This document shows positions 53,895 to 62,423 of a stretch of DNA of 63,635 nt, one piece after another. The notes below the pieces were generated by a model. It did not search any database and was not told where the DNA came from. It saw only the letters and a program-made list of their open reading frames with translations. Every line of letters starts with the position of its first letter. Within the stretch, counting starts at the first letter, position 1. Origin of the DNA: JAAYFJ01 sp964344295 (GTDB lineage Bacteria > Bacillota > Clostridia > Tissierellales > Peptoniphilaceae); assembly GCA_964344295.1 (NCBI GenBank), contig CAYFMR010000007.1, positions 1 through 63,635 on the forward strand, in the 5' to 3' direction. The position numbers and the translations under genes were made by a program.

Positions 53895-54350
53895 ATGATG
53901 CGTACGTTTCAAGGCCGAGTTGTGGTACCCGGCGAAGTGACGGCAGAAGCGCTGGTGACGACAGAAGGTTTTAACACACTGGCTTCTTTCCAAAAAGCTT
54001 TGCAATTTGGGGATAAACAAGCCACTTGTGGTGATCAAAATAACCGAGACCTGTTCGGAAAAAAGATGGCTGGTATGGCTTTGTGCTTGCCTAAAACGAT
54101 CGGTTCCACGACCGGTGGATTAGTCATCTATTGCACGTGTTCTATGGGGCGTCAACCGGCGTGTATGTTGTTTTCAGAATCCATTGATTCTTTGGCGGGT
54201 GCCGGTGTGATTTTAGCCGATGTGTGGCTGGAGGACCAATCCATGCCTGTGGTTGACCAACTAGGGGATGAGTTTTTACATTGCGTTAAAGACGGCATGA
54301 CAATCGAAGTGAAACCAGATGGTGTGGTCGTGGTCAATGAGAGAATATAG
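53895..54350 (+). CDS. Aconitase X small (swivelling) subunit
   Basis: The 151-residue DUF126 subunit that completes the AcnX active site. It shows an N-terminal beta domain (FQGRVVVPGEVTAEALV), KTIGSTTGGLVIYC in place of the usual P-GRGSS loop, and SLAGAGVILADVW. The loop change (GST instead of GSSS) may matter for substrate choice. It follows the large subunit by ten bases with AAAGGAG. Confidence 0.82.
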   Translation: MMRTFQGRVVVPGEVTAEALVTTEGFNTLASFQKALQFGDKQATCGDQNNRDLFGKKMAGMALCLPKTIGSTTGGLVIYCTCSMGRQPACMLFSESIDSLAGAGVILADVWLEDQSMPVVDQLGDEFLHCVKDGMTIEVKPDGVVVVNERI

Positions 54351-54363
54351 AAAGGATAAAGCC

Positions 54364-56418
54364 ATGAAAGAAACTTATCAACCGCTATTAACGCCGTGGA
54401 AAATTGGCAATGTCGAGATCAAAAACCGTATTGTATTGACCTCTATGGGAGGTACCAACTTGCTGGGGTGGATGGAAAAAAACCATTTTGACGAGGTGGG
54501 TGCTAAGTTTATCCTGGAGGTGGCGAAAAATAATGCCGGATTAGTGCTGCCGGGATGCCAGCCCGTTTATAACCCCATGTATGGGCAATGGTTACATAAA
54601 AATAAAAAGATGTATGAGGACTTAGCTCGTTGGATGCCGAAATTTCATGAAACGGGGGCTAAACTCTTTGTCCAACTCACCGCCGGATTTGGTCGCAGTT
54701 TTACCATCTCAGAGCTGATGGAAAGACTTTATTCCAACCGAGCTCTTAGGTATATTTCCAAGCCATTTATGAACTTAGACTTGATTACAGCCACAGCTAG
54801 TCCTTCTCCCAACCGTTGGTCTGACAAAGTTCCTTCTCGTGAAATGACCAAAGAGGAGATCCAAAAGATTATCGACTCTTTTGGAAAATCGGCGAAGCTA
54901 TTGAAAGATGCTGGCGTGGACGGGGTGGAAGTACACGCTGTACACGAAGGGTATTTGTTGGACCAATTTGCTTTGAAATATGTCAATAAGCGTACGGACG
55001 AATATGGAGGCAGCTTGGAAAACAGGTACCGTTTTGCAGCTGAGATTGTCCAAGCCATTAAGCGCGAATGTGGGGATGACTTCCCTGTATCGTTACGCTA
55101 CTCGGTTGTGTCTAAAACAAAAGGCTTCCGCGAAGGGGCGTTGCCTGGCGAAGAGTATGTGGAAGTCGGCCGTGATCGGGAAGAGTCCATTTTGGCAGCG
55201 AAGTATTTGCAAGAAGCAGGCTATGATATGCTCAATTGCGACAATGGGACCTATGATGCATGGTATTGGGCGCATCCACCCATTTACATGCCGGAGAATT
55301 GTAACCTGGATGATGTGGAGTTTTTAAAACCCCATGTGGATATTCCTGTAGTCTGCGCCGGTCGCATGACGTTGGAAGAAGGAGCCAGAGCTGTGGCTGA
55401 GGGCACGTTGGATGGAGTGGGTTTTGCCCGCAATTTCCTAGCTGACACAGAATGGTTTACCAAGGTCTTAGAAAACCGCGAAGACGAAATCAGGCCGTGT
55501 ATCCTGTGCCATAACGGATGTTTCAACATGGCCCATTATCGTGGAGTACCCAATGACCAGACCCTAAATGACTCGTTACACCTGGCACGATGTGCCGTGA
55601 ATGCGGAAATGATGCAGTGGGATAAGCATTATATTCAACCGACATCAGACCCCAAGACAGTGCACATTGTAGGCGGAGGAATTGGCGGTATGGAAGTGGC
55701 GCGGGTCGCGAAGTTGCGTGGCCATAACCCGATTATCTATGAACGAAACGATAGGCTGGGAGGAACTTTCATCGCCGCTTCTGCTGAAAGCTACAAAGGC
55801 AAGTTGCGGGATCTGCTAGCATGGTATGTGAGAGAAATGGATCGCTTAGGCATCGATGTGCAACTGAATCATGAGGTGAAAGATATCGCCGCTTTCGGGT
55901 CAGAACCGGTGATCATTGCCACAGGAGCAGTGGCGCGGGTTTTGCCCATTCCCGGTCATGAAAAGATGATTGAAGCTTGTGATTACTTGCTAGGAAAAGA
56001 AGTGGGTGACAAAATCGTCATCGTCGGTGGCGGCTTGACAGGCTGTGAAGTAGCTTATGAATTGGCGCTGCAAGGAAAAGATGTGACGATTGTGGAGATG
56101 AAAGATGACCTCATCGCCCAAACCGGTGTCTCCCTAGCCAATAGCTCCTATTTGCGCGAATGGTTCGCTTGGAAAGGGGTTCCGGTCTATCTGGAAACGA
56201 AAGTGAAAGAAGTTTTGGAAGGTGAATTGGTCTGCGAAGATAAAGAAGGAAAGATCATACGCATTCCTTGTGATACAGTGATCTCTTCAGCAGGATATAT
56301 TCCCGATCCTTTGGTGGCCAAAGAAGGAGGCAATGTGCACTTGGTCGGTGATTGCCTGGGCGTAGGAAACTTGCGTACCGTAATTTGGCGAGCTTACGAG
56401 GTAGCCATGCATATTTAG
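54364..56418 (+). CDS. Old Yellow Enzyme-type FMN/FAD/4Fe-4S oxidoreductase (2,4-dienoyl-CoA or enoate reductase-like)
   Basis: A 684-residue flavoenzyme with three parts. The FMN barrel (1-370) starts LLTPWKIGNVEIKNRIV and contains GVDGVEVHAVHEGYLLDQF. The cluster motif is CILCHNGCFN with a later CAVN. The FAD/NAD(P) module has VHIVGGGIGGMEVARVA and IVIVGGGLTGCEVAYELA. Family members reduce activated C=C bonds (dienoyl-CoA reductase FadH, enoate reductase, BaiCD). It starts 13 bases after the AcnX small subunit; its ribosome binding site is AAAGGA. I infer a two-step sequence: dehydration by AcnX, then reduction of the alkene. Confidence 0.88.
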   Translation: MKETYQPLLTPWKIGNVEIKNRIVLTSMGGTNLLGWMEKNHFDEVGAKFILEVAKNNAGLVLPGCQPVYNPMYGQWLHKNKKMYEDLARWMPKFHETGAKLFVQLTAGFGRSFTISELMERLYSNRALRYISKPFMNLDLITATASPSPNRWSDKVPSREMTKEEIQKIIDSFGKSAKLLKDAGVDGVEVHAVHEGYLLDQFALKYVNKRTDEYGGSLENRYRFAAEIVQAIKRECGDDFPVSLRYSVVSKTKGFREGALPGEEYVEVGRDREESILAAKYLQEAGYDMLNCDNGTYDAWYWAHPPIYMPENCNLDDVEFLKPHVDIPVVCAGRMTLEEGARAVAEGTLDGVGFARNFLADTEWFTKVLENREDEIRPCILCHNGCFNMAHYRGVPNDQTLNDSLHLARCAVNAEMMQWDKHYIQPTSDPKTVHIVGGGIGGMEVARVAKLRGHNPIIYERNDRLGGTFIAASAESYKGKLRDLLAWYVREMDRLGIDVQLNHEVKDIAAFGSEPVIIATGAVARVLPIPGHEKMIEACDYLLGKEVGDKIVIVGGGLTGCEVAYELALQGKDVTIVEMKDDLIAQTGVSLANSSYLREWFAWKGVPVYLETKVKEVLEGELVCEDKEGKIIRIPCDTVISSAGYIPDPLVAKEGGNVHLVGDCLGVGNLRTVIWRAYEVAMHI

Positions 56419-56440
56419 CTTCATAGGAGAGTATGAGTGA

Positions 56441-56470
56441 AAAGAGAGCGGAAACCCGCTCTCTTTTTTT
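56441..56470 (+). terminator. Terminator after the AcnX operon
   Basis: AAAGAGAGCGG/CCGCTCTCTTT with loop AAAC, followed by seven T. Confidence 0.9.
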
Positions 56471-56517
56471 ATGACGCGTAAGTTTGTTAAATTTTTCGAC
56501 AAATGCTTGTGATTTCA

Positions 56518-56545
56518 TTGACTAGGAGATAAAAAAAGGTATAAT
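56518..56545 (+). promoter_or_regulatory. Promoter of the ATP synthase operon
   Basis: TTGACT (56518-56523), a 16-base spacer and TATAAT (56540-56545); a second TATAAT follows directly. The transcript would start around 56552, about 100 bases before atpB. Confidence 0.75.
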
Positions 56546-56549
56546 TATA

Positions 56550-56660
56550 ATGAATAAACATGTCTTTGCAGAAGGCGAATGTGTTTTGCTTCGGCGAAAC
56601 CATGAAGAAACCATTGCCATTGCTCTAGGTTTCTTTAATTTTGAAAAGGAGGTTCTATGA
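56550..56660 (+). CDS. Short open frame before atpB (36 aa), unverified
   Basis: An ATG at 56550 opens 36 codons whose stop overlaps the atpB start in an ATGA arrangement. It has no ribosome binding site and the start lies at or before the expected transcription start, so only leaderless translation could work. The product (MNKHVFAEGECVLLRRNHEE...) resembles neither AtpI nor AtpZ, both of which are missing from this operon. It may simply be the leader. Confidence 0.2.
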   Translation: MNKHVFAEGECVLLRRNHEETIAIALGFFNFEKEVL

Positions 56661-57508
56661 AAAAGAAGAAAACAACTACAATCTTCATCGTTTTAATTGT
56701 GTTGGCTTTGGTCTTTAGCATTGTGTTGCACGATGCATCTGCACCAAAAGGCGACATTAAAGAGGCGATGAAGGATGCCGTGCTGCATGAGACCAATAAA
56801 GTTAGCCTATTAGGCATCATGGAGGTGAATCCTGCTGTCATTGGCGGATTCGTTGTCACCGGGTTGATTTTAATCGTCGCATTGATCATTAGAATTGTGG
56901 CGATTCCCAAATTTTCCACAACTCCGACAAAAGTCCAGGTGCTACTAGAAAAGTGGGTGGAGTTATTTGACGATATGGCAAAGAGTAACAGCCCACACAG
57001 GCACTCATTTCTCAGTTACTATATATTTGCGGCTGGGAGTTATATTTTTTTAAGTACCATTTTTGAGCTCTTTGGGCTGCAAGTGGTGGCTACAAATGGT
57101 CACTCCATTACTTTGCCGGCTCCTTTGGCGGATATCAATGGCGCCATCTCGATGGCGGTGATTTCTTTTTTTGTCATCATGAGCGGTGGAGTTGCAGGAA
57201 ATGGGATCAAAGGTGTGTTTGCCGCACTCAAGGACTTTTCCTTGCCAATTTCCATGAGTTTCCGTCTATTCGGAGCGCTGCTAAGTGGGCTTTTAGTAAC
57301 TGATTTGGTCTATCACTCGATTAGTTTAAGTTTTGTGTTGCCGGTATTCGTAGCAGTCTTGTTCACCTTGGTTCACGCCTTGGTGCAAGCCTATGTATTA
57401 ACGATGTTAACGTCTGTATTCTACGGTGGGGCCAGTGAAAAGAAACCACCGAAGGAGAAGAAACAAAGAAAATCAAAAAGAAACAAGACGGCATTGGCCG
57501 AAGGATAA
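56657..57508 (+). CDS. atpB: ATP synthase Fo subunit a
   Basis: The 283-residue proton or sodium channel subunit. It has about six membrane helices. The essential arginine lies in PISMSFRLFGALLSGLL (about residue 198), and the other half-channel residues in LVQAYVLTMLTSVFYGG. The usual RLFGN reads RLFGA here, a change at a well-conserved Asn. A basic C-terminal tail of about 25 residues (KKPPKEKKQRKSKRNK) is longer than normal. AAAGGAGG precedes the start. Confidence 0.92.
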   Translation: MKKKKTTTIFIVLIVLALVFSIVLHDASAPKGDIKEAMKDAVLHETNKVSLLGIMEVNPAVIGGFVVTGLILIVALIIRIVAIPKFSTTPTKVQVLLEKWVELFDDMAKSNSPHRHSFLSYYIFAAGSYIFLSTIFELFGLQVVATNGHSITLPAPLADINGAISMAVISFFVIMSGGVAGNGIKGVFAALKDFSLPISMSFRLFGALLSGLLVTDLVYHSISLSFVLPVFVAVLFTLVHALVQAYVLTMLTSVFYGGASEKKPPKEKKQRKSKRNKTALAEG

Positions 57509-57517
57509 GGAGGAATT

Positions 57518-57868
57518 ATGAAAAATCATATCAAAAACATTTCGTTCGTGTTGGCGCTGGCATTGGTGCTTTGTGCTTTTTCTGTGTTAGTGCCCAATGT
57601 GGCATTTGCTGAAGAAGGGGAAACCGTAGCAGCAGCCACTAATATTGTAAAGTCTAAAGCATATGCAGCGGCACTGGCTATTACTGTTGTTGGTGCATTT
57701 GCCAGTGTGGGCATGAGTTTGGTCATTAGCAAGTCTGCTGACGGTATTGCACGCCAGCCGGAAGCTGACGGAAAGATTAGAACAGCGATGATGCTTGGTC
57801 TAGTATTTATCGAGACCGTCGTTATTTATGCATTGATCGTATCCATTCTCGTCATCTTCGTACTGTAA
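57518..57868 (+). CDS. atpE: ATP synthase Fo subunit c with N-terminal signal-like extension
   Basis: A c subunit of 116 residues instead of about 80. Residues 1-31 look like a signal peptide (basic start, hydrophobic core, cleavage site after AFA). The mature hairpin has helix 1, the ARQPEADGKI loop and helix 2 with the ion-binding Glu in FIETVVIYAL. Helix 1 reads VGAFASVGMSLV, so several glycines of the normal GxGxGxG packing motif are replaced, one by Phe. The Gln typical of sodium sites is a Met, but the Tyr five residues after Glu is present; ion type is therefore unclear. Confidence 0.93.
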   Translation: MKNHIKNISFVLALALVLCAFSVLVPNVAFAEEGETVAAATNIVKSKAYAAALAITVVGAFASVGMSLVISKSADGIARQPEADGKIRTAMMLGLVFIETVVIYALIVSILVIFVL

Positions 57869-57887
57869 TTGAAATAGGAGGAGTTTT

Positions 57888-58370
57888 ATGCCATTAAATA
57901 TTGATTGGCAGCAAATTTTACTACACCTCTTCAATTTCTTTATTCTGGCGTTGGGACTGTATTTAATTCTATATAAACCGATTAAAAAGTTTATGGAATC
58001 AAGACAAAGGCATTTTGCCGATCTTGAAGCGCAAACGACCCAAAAACTTGAGGAAGCAGAAGCCCAAGCCAAAGAAGAGAAAGCTGCTGCTGATGCACTG
58101 AAACAGCAAGTCGATGAGATTAAAGAAAAAGCCGCTCGCGAAGCCCAAGAAGAAGGAAGACTAAGTATTGAAAAAGCGAAAAAAGAAGCGGAGCGCATTT
58201 TAGCCGAGGCACAGGAACAAGCTGTTAAAAAACAGGAGACGATGCTTTTGCAAGCAGAGGGTGAAATTAAGCAGATGACCTTTGCTGCCATTGAGAACTT
58301 AGCATCTGGTACCGATGAGGAGATTGATAAGTTTATAGAGGCGGTTGGACATGAAAAAGCCAATGAATAA
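57888..58370 (+). CDS. atpF: ATP synthase subunit b
   Basis: The stator stalk, 160 residues of normal length. It has one N-terminal membrane helix (ILLHLFNFFILALGLYLIL), the KPIKKFMESR segment, then a long right-handed coiled coil rich in A, E, K and Q. The C terminus (MTFAAIENLASGTDEEIDKFIEAV) matches the part that normally binds delta. It overlaps the alpha gene by 20 bases. Confidence 0.92.
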   Translation: MPLNIDWQQILLHLFNFFILALGLYLILYKPIKKFMESRQRHFADLEAQTTQKLEEAEAQAKEEKAAADALKQQVDEIKEKAAREAQEEGRLSIEKAKKEAERILAEAQEQAVKKQETMLLQAEGEIKQMTFAAIENLASGTDEEIDKFIEAVGHEKANE

Positions 58371-60096
58371 AATAGCCGTCATTAGCTCTGCTCAAAGACC
58401 TAGTGATGCACAGTTTGCGAAGCTACAAGATTTTATCCAAACCCGCTATGGTGACGATTATGTACTCCAATGGGCAGAAGACGAAACGATTGTAAAAGGT
58501 TTTTTTCTTGAGGTAGGGACAGATGTTTATGACTGGACGGTCGAAGGAAAACTGGCACAGTTAAAGGACCAGATTTATTCCGTGTCCGCGACAGAAAGTG
58601 AGTTTATGCCCCTACTGCAACAAGCAGTCAAGGCTTGGAAACCCAGTTCAGAAGCGACGGAAAGAGGCGTTGTAGAAGAAGTTGGAGACGGCATTGCCCT
58701 CGTCAGCGGACTCAATGATGTAACTTATGGAGAAATTGTGGTCTTTACCGGCTATATCAGTGGCATGGTTTTAGATATTCAACCGGATTATTTTGGTGCC
58801 ATTTTATTTGGTGACGACGGTGATATCGTAGAGGGATCCGCTGTTTATCGTACTCATAAAACGGCCGGTGTGCCTGTGGGAAGACACATGTTGGGCCGTG
58901 TAGTGAATTCCTTGGGAAGTCCCATTGATGGCCTAGATGAGATCATGGCGGAAGACTATTATGGCATTGAGCGACAAGCGCCGGCCATTATTGATCGCCA
59001 GCCCGTCTATCAACCCCTTCACACGGGGATTTTGTCCATTGACAGTATGTTCCCTATCGGTCGTGGGCAACGGGAGTTGATTATTGGTGACCGTCAAACG
59101 GGGAAAACTGCCATTGCTTTGGACACCATCGTCAACCAAAAAGGTAAAGATGTCATTTGCGTGTATGTGGCCATCGGACAAAAAGCCAGCTCGATTGCAC
59201 AGCTAGTCACAAATCTGAAAAAACATGATGCGATGGATTATACCATTATCATGTCGGCAACGGCCAGTGAAACGGCGGCCATGCAGTATATTGCCCCTTA
59301 TGCTGGTACCGCTGTGGCGGAATACTTTATGGATCAAGGTCGCGATGTATTGATTATCTATGACGACTTGTCAAAACATGCTATCGCCTATCGCTCGTTG
59401 AGTTTGCTATTGGGACGTTCGCCTGGGCGAGAAGCTTATCCTGGAGACGTATTTTATCTGCACTCCAGACTATTGGAGCGTTCAGCACAATTATCGGAAA
59501 CACGTGGGGGAGGTAGCTTAACGGCATTGCCGATTGTAGAAACACAAGCTGGAGACGTTTCAGCGTATATCCCCACCAACATCATTTCCATTACTGACGG
59601 TCAGATTTTCTTGGAGAACGACTTGTTTTTCTCAGGACAACGACCGGCTGTCAACGTAGGGCTTTCGGTATCTCGTGTTGGTGGAGCTGCCCAAACGAAG
59701 GCGATGAAAAAAGCCGCCGGTTCTTTGCGCTTGGACTTAGCACAATATCGTGAGATGGAAGTGTTTACGCAATTTTCCAGCGACTTAGACGATGCCACAA
59801 AAGAACTGCTTGTGTATGGGCAAGGATTAATGCGTCTGCTACGTCAACCGCAATTTCAACCTTTAAGCCAGCACGCACAAGTCATTACGTTAGTGGTGGT
59901 ATTAAACAAACTGATGATGCGTGTACCGATAGAAGAAGTCAAAGATACTATGGTACAGCTAATTGCACACTTTGAACAAGAGCATAGAGATATCACGGAT
60001 GCCATTGATCAACAAGGTATGTTGGATGACGAATTGAAAGAGTCGATTCTACAAATTGCCCGTGACTATCTCAAACCCATTGTAGAAAAAGAGTGA
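58351..60096 (+). CDS. atpA: ATP synthase alpha subunit with fused delta C-terminal-like domain
   Basis: At 581 residues this is about 80 longer than usual. Residues 1 to about 76 match the C-terminal half of delta (AtpH), not alpha: KIAVISSAQRPSDAQFAKLQDF, then TIVKGFFLEVGTDVY and WTVEGKLAQLKDQI, the pattern of delta 'vtSA.pl.deq...l' and 'iGG..l.vGd.viDgSv.gkL..L'. From about residue 80 (EFMPLLQQAVKAW, ATERGVVEEVGDGIALV) a complete alpha follows, with Walker A GDRQTGKT and the SRVGGAAQ segment. No separate delta gene exists between b and alpha, its usual place, and the delta N-terminal helical domain is not seen. ATG 58351 follows GAGGCGG; a TTG six bases earlier is in frame. Confidence 0.9.
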   Translation: MKKPMNKIAVISSAQRPSDAQFAKLQDFIQTRYGDDYVLQWAEDETIVKGFFLEVGTDVYDWTVEGKLAQLKDQIYSVSATESEFMPLLQQAVKAWKPSSEATERGVVEEVGDGIALVSGLNDVTYGEIVVFTGYISGMVLDIQPDYFGAILFGDDGDIVEGSAVYRTHKTAGVPVGRHMLGRVVNSLGSPIDGLDEIMAEDYYGIERQAPAIIDRQPVYQPLHTGILSIDSMFPIGRGQRELIIGDRQTGKTAIALDTIVNQKGKDVICVYVAIGQKASSIAQLVTNLKKHDAMDYTIIMSATASETAAMQYIAPYAGTAVAEYFMDQGRDVLIIYDDLSKHAIAYRSLSLLLGRSPGREAYPGDVFYLHSRLLERSAQLSETRGGGSLTALPIVETQAGDVSAYIPTNIISITDGQIFLENDLFFSGQRPAVNVGLSVSRVGGAAQTKAMKKAAGSLRLDLAQYREMEVFTQFSSDLDDATKELLVYGQGLMRLLRQPQFQPLSQHAQVITLVVVLNKLMMRVPIEEVKDTMVQLIAHFEQEHRDITDAIDQQGMLDDELKESILQIARDYLKPIVEKE

Positions 60097-60100
60097 TGCC

Positions 60101-61012
60101 ATGAGTAGCACCAAAGAGATTAAGATGAGAATCAAAGGGGTTAATGACACCCAAAAGATTACCAATGCCATGTATCTCATTTCTTCCACAAAGATGAGAC
60201 GGGCGAAAGCCGGATTAGATGCGACAAGGCCTTTTTTCGACGCCTTGGAAACGGAAATCAGGCGGGCATTTCGCACAGTGACTCATTATGAGAGCCCCTA
60301 TTTTTTTGATGGAACGGAAGACTTACAAGATGCCGTGGCCGCTCTTTTAGTCGTAACGGCTGATAAAGGGCTGGCAGGTGCCTACAACCAAAACGTGCTG
60401 AAACGAAGTGTGGCTATTTTAAATGAAAGGCCCAATACGAAAGTATTCGTGATGGGGGAATATGGAAGACAATATTTCCTTCGTAATAACCTGCCCTTTG
60501 AAGAAGAGTTTGATTACAGCCTGGCTGAACCGAGCTTAGACCTCGCAAGAGAAATTACAGTTGACTTGCTTGAGCGATTCGATCGCAATGATTTTCAAGA
60601 GATTTTAGTCGTCTTTACGGATTTTCAAAATGGCTTGGAGGGTGAGACCAGAGCAGATCGCATCTTGCCGTTTGAGCGCCGTAAATACGAATCCACGCCA
60701 GATGAGTATGATGAAGACAGTAGAAAAGAGTTTTTGTTCTTGCCATCAGTGGAGACGATTCTAAATCATATTGTGGAGCCGTATTTTGTAGGGTTTGTCT
60801 ATGGTGCCTTGGTCGATAGTTACTGTGCAGAGCAAAATGCCAGAATGAACGCCATGAGCAACGCGAACAACAACGCGGAAGAACTCTTAGCAGAACTTTC
60901 TGTGGAGTACAACCGCGTACGGCAAAGTGCCATTACCCAAGAAATCACTGAAGTCAGTGCAGGCGCCAAGGCACAGCGCCGCAAGAGAAAAAAAAGGAGC
61001 AACTATGCTTAA
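60101..61012 (+). CDS. atpG: ATP synthase gamma subunit
   Basis: The central shaft, 303 residues. The N-terminal helix STKEIKMRIKGVNDTQKITNAMYLIS and the C-terminal helix (MNAMSNANNNAEELL...YNRVRQSAITQEITEV) form the coiled coil; the Rossmann-like middle has TADKGLAGAYN. Length is near normal. It starts four bases after alpha with a weak site, so translation is probably coupled. The basic tail RRKRKKRSNYA extends past the usual end and overlaps the beta start by eight bases. Confidence 0.94.
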   Translation: MSSTKEIKMRIKGVNDTQKITNAMYLISSTKMRRAKAGLDATRPFFDALETEIRRAFRTVTHYESPYFFDGTEDLQDAVAALLVVTADKGLAGAYNQNVLKRSVAILNERPNTKVFVMGEYGRQYFLRNNLPFEEEFDYSLAEPSLDLAREITVDLLERFDRNDFQEILVVFTDFQNGLEGETRADRILPFERRKYESTPDEYDEDSRKEFLFLPSVETILNHIVEPYFVGFVYGALVDSYCAEQNARMNAMSNANNNAEELLAELSVEYNRVRQSAITQEITEVSAGAKAQRRKRKKRSNYA

Positions 61013-62423
61013 AAAAGGAATGGTCACGGCGGTAGCGGGACCCGTTATCGACGTGCAGTTTGAAAAAAACGCAGTTCCTAAAATCAGAGAAGCTTTAACC
61101 ATAGAAGTCGATGAACAATCCCGCGTGATGGAAGTGGCACAGCACGTTGGAAACTATGCCGCACGTTGCATTATGATGGCGGATAGTGAAGGTGTGAGCC
61201 GAGGGATGGAAGTGGTGCGAACAGGTGAAATGATCGCTGTTCCGGTAGGAGAAGAAGTCCTAGGTCGCATGTTTAACGTGCTGGGGGAACCGATTGACGG
61301 GGCTCCTCCGGTCTCGAACGAGGCACCCTATTGGGCGATTCACCGTAAGGCCCCTCCATTCAAAGACCAAAGCCCTTCTGTGGAAATTTTGGAAACAGGT
61401 ATTAAAGTCATCGACTTGCTGGAGCCCTATGCCAAAGGCGGTAAGGTAGGGCTGTTCGGTGGTGCCGGTGTCGGTAAAACCGTATTGATTCAGGAACTGA
61501 TTCATAACGTAGCAATGGAACACGGCGGCTATTCCATTTTTACAGGAGTAGGTGAACGTAGCCGTGAAGGAAATGATTTATGGTTGGAGATGAAAGAAAG
61601 TGGTGTTATTGATAAGACCTCTTTAGTCTTTGGCCAGATGAATGAGTCACCGGGAGTACGTATGCGCGTGGCCTTGTCGGGACTAACGATGGCCGAATAT
61701 TTCCGCGATGAGCGTAATCAGGACGTATTGCTGTTTATCGACAACATCTTCCGCTTTGTACAAGCCGGTTCAGAAGTTTCGACACTGCTGGGACGTATGC
61801 CATCGGCGGTAGGATATCAGCCGACTTTGGCAGAAGAGATGGGAGCCTTGCAAGAGCGTATCACCTCGACGACCAAGGGATCCATTACGTCTGTGCAAGC
61901 TGTTTATGTGCCGGCAGATGACTTGACAGACCCGGCGCCGGCAACCACGTTTAGTCACTTGGATGCGACGACGGTACTGTCCCGTAAGATTGCGGAACAA
62001 GGACTTTACCCGGCGGTAGACCCGTTGGCATCGACCTCACGTATCCTGGAGGCCGATATCGTTGGACAGGAACACTACGAAGTGGCTCGTACCGTGCAGG
62101 AATACCTGCAAAAATACAATGAATTAAAAGACATCATCGCCATCCTAGGGATGGATGAATTAAGTGATGAAGATAAAAACATTGTTTACCGTGCGAGAAA
62201 GATTCAACGTTTTCTATCACAACCATTTCACGTGGCCGAAAAGTTTACCGGCATGAAGGGCGTATACGTTCCCTTAGAAGAAACCATTCGTGGTTTTCGT
62301 GCGATTATTGACGGCAAGATGGATGACTATCCGGAAGCCGCGTTTTATAACGTGGGCACACTAGACGACGTTATCGAAAAACGTCGCAAGATGGAAGAGG
62401 AAAGTCAACATGGCTACCTTTAA
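61005..62423 (+). CDS. atpD: ATP synthase beta subunit
   Basis: The catalytic subunit of 472 residues. Walker A is GGAGVGKT, the catalytic Glu is in GVGERSREGND, Walker B is VLLFIDNIFRF, the DELSDED sequence is in GMDELSDEDK. I use ATG 61005 because AAGGAGC precedes it and the family starts there; a longer frame runs inside the gamma gene. Confidence 0.96.
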   Translation: MLKKGMVTAVAGPVIDVQFEKNAVPKIREALTIEVDEQSRVMEVAQHVGNYAARCIMMADSEGVSRGMEVVRTGEMIAVPVGEEVLGRMFNVLGEPIDGAPPVSNEAPYWAIHRKAPPFKDQSPSVEILETGIKVIDLLEPYAKGGKVGLFGGAGVGKTVLIQELIHNVAMEHGGYSIFTGVGERSREGNDLWLEMKESGVIDKTSLVFGQMNESPGVRMRVALSGLTMAEYFRDERNQDVLLFIDNIFRFVQAGSEVSTLLGRMPSAVGYQPTLAEEMGALQERITSTTKGSITSVQAVYVPADDLTDPAPATTFSHLDATTVLSRKIAEQGLYPAVDPLASTSRILEADIVGQEHYEVARTVQEYLQKYNELKDIIAILGMDELSDEDKNIVYRARKIQRFLSQPFHVAEKFTGMKGVYVPLEETIRGFRAIIDGKMDDYPEAAFYNVGTLDDVIEKRRKMEEESQHGYL

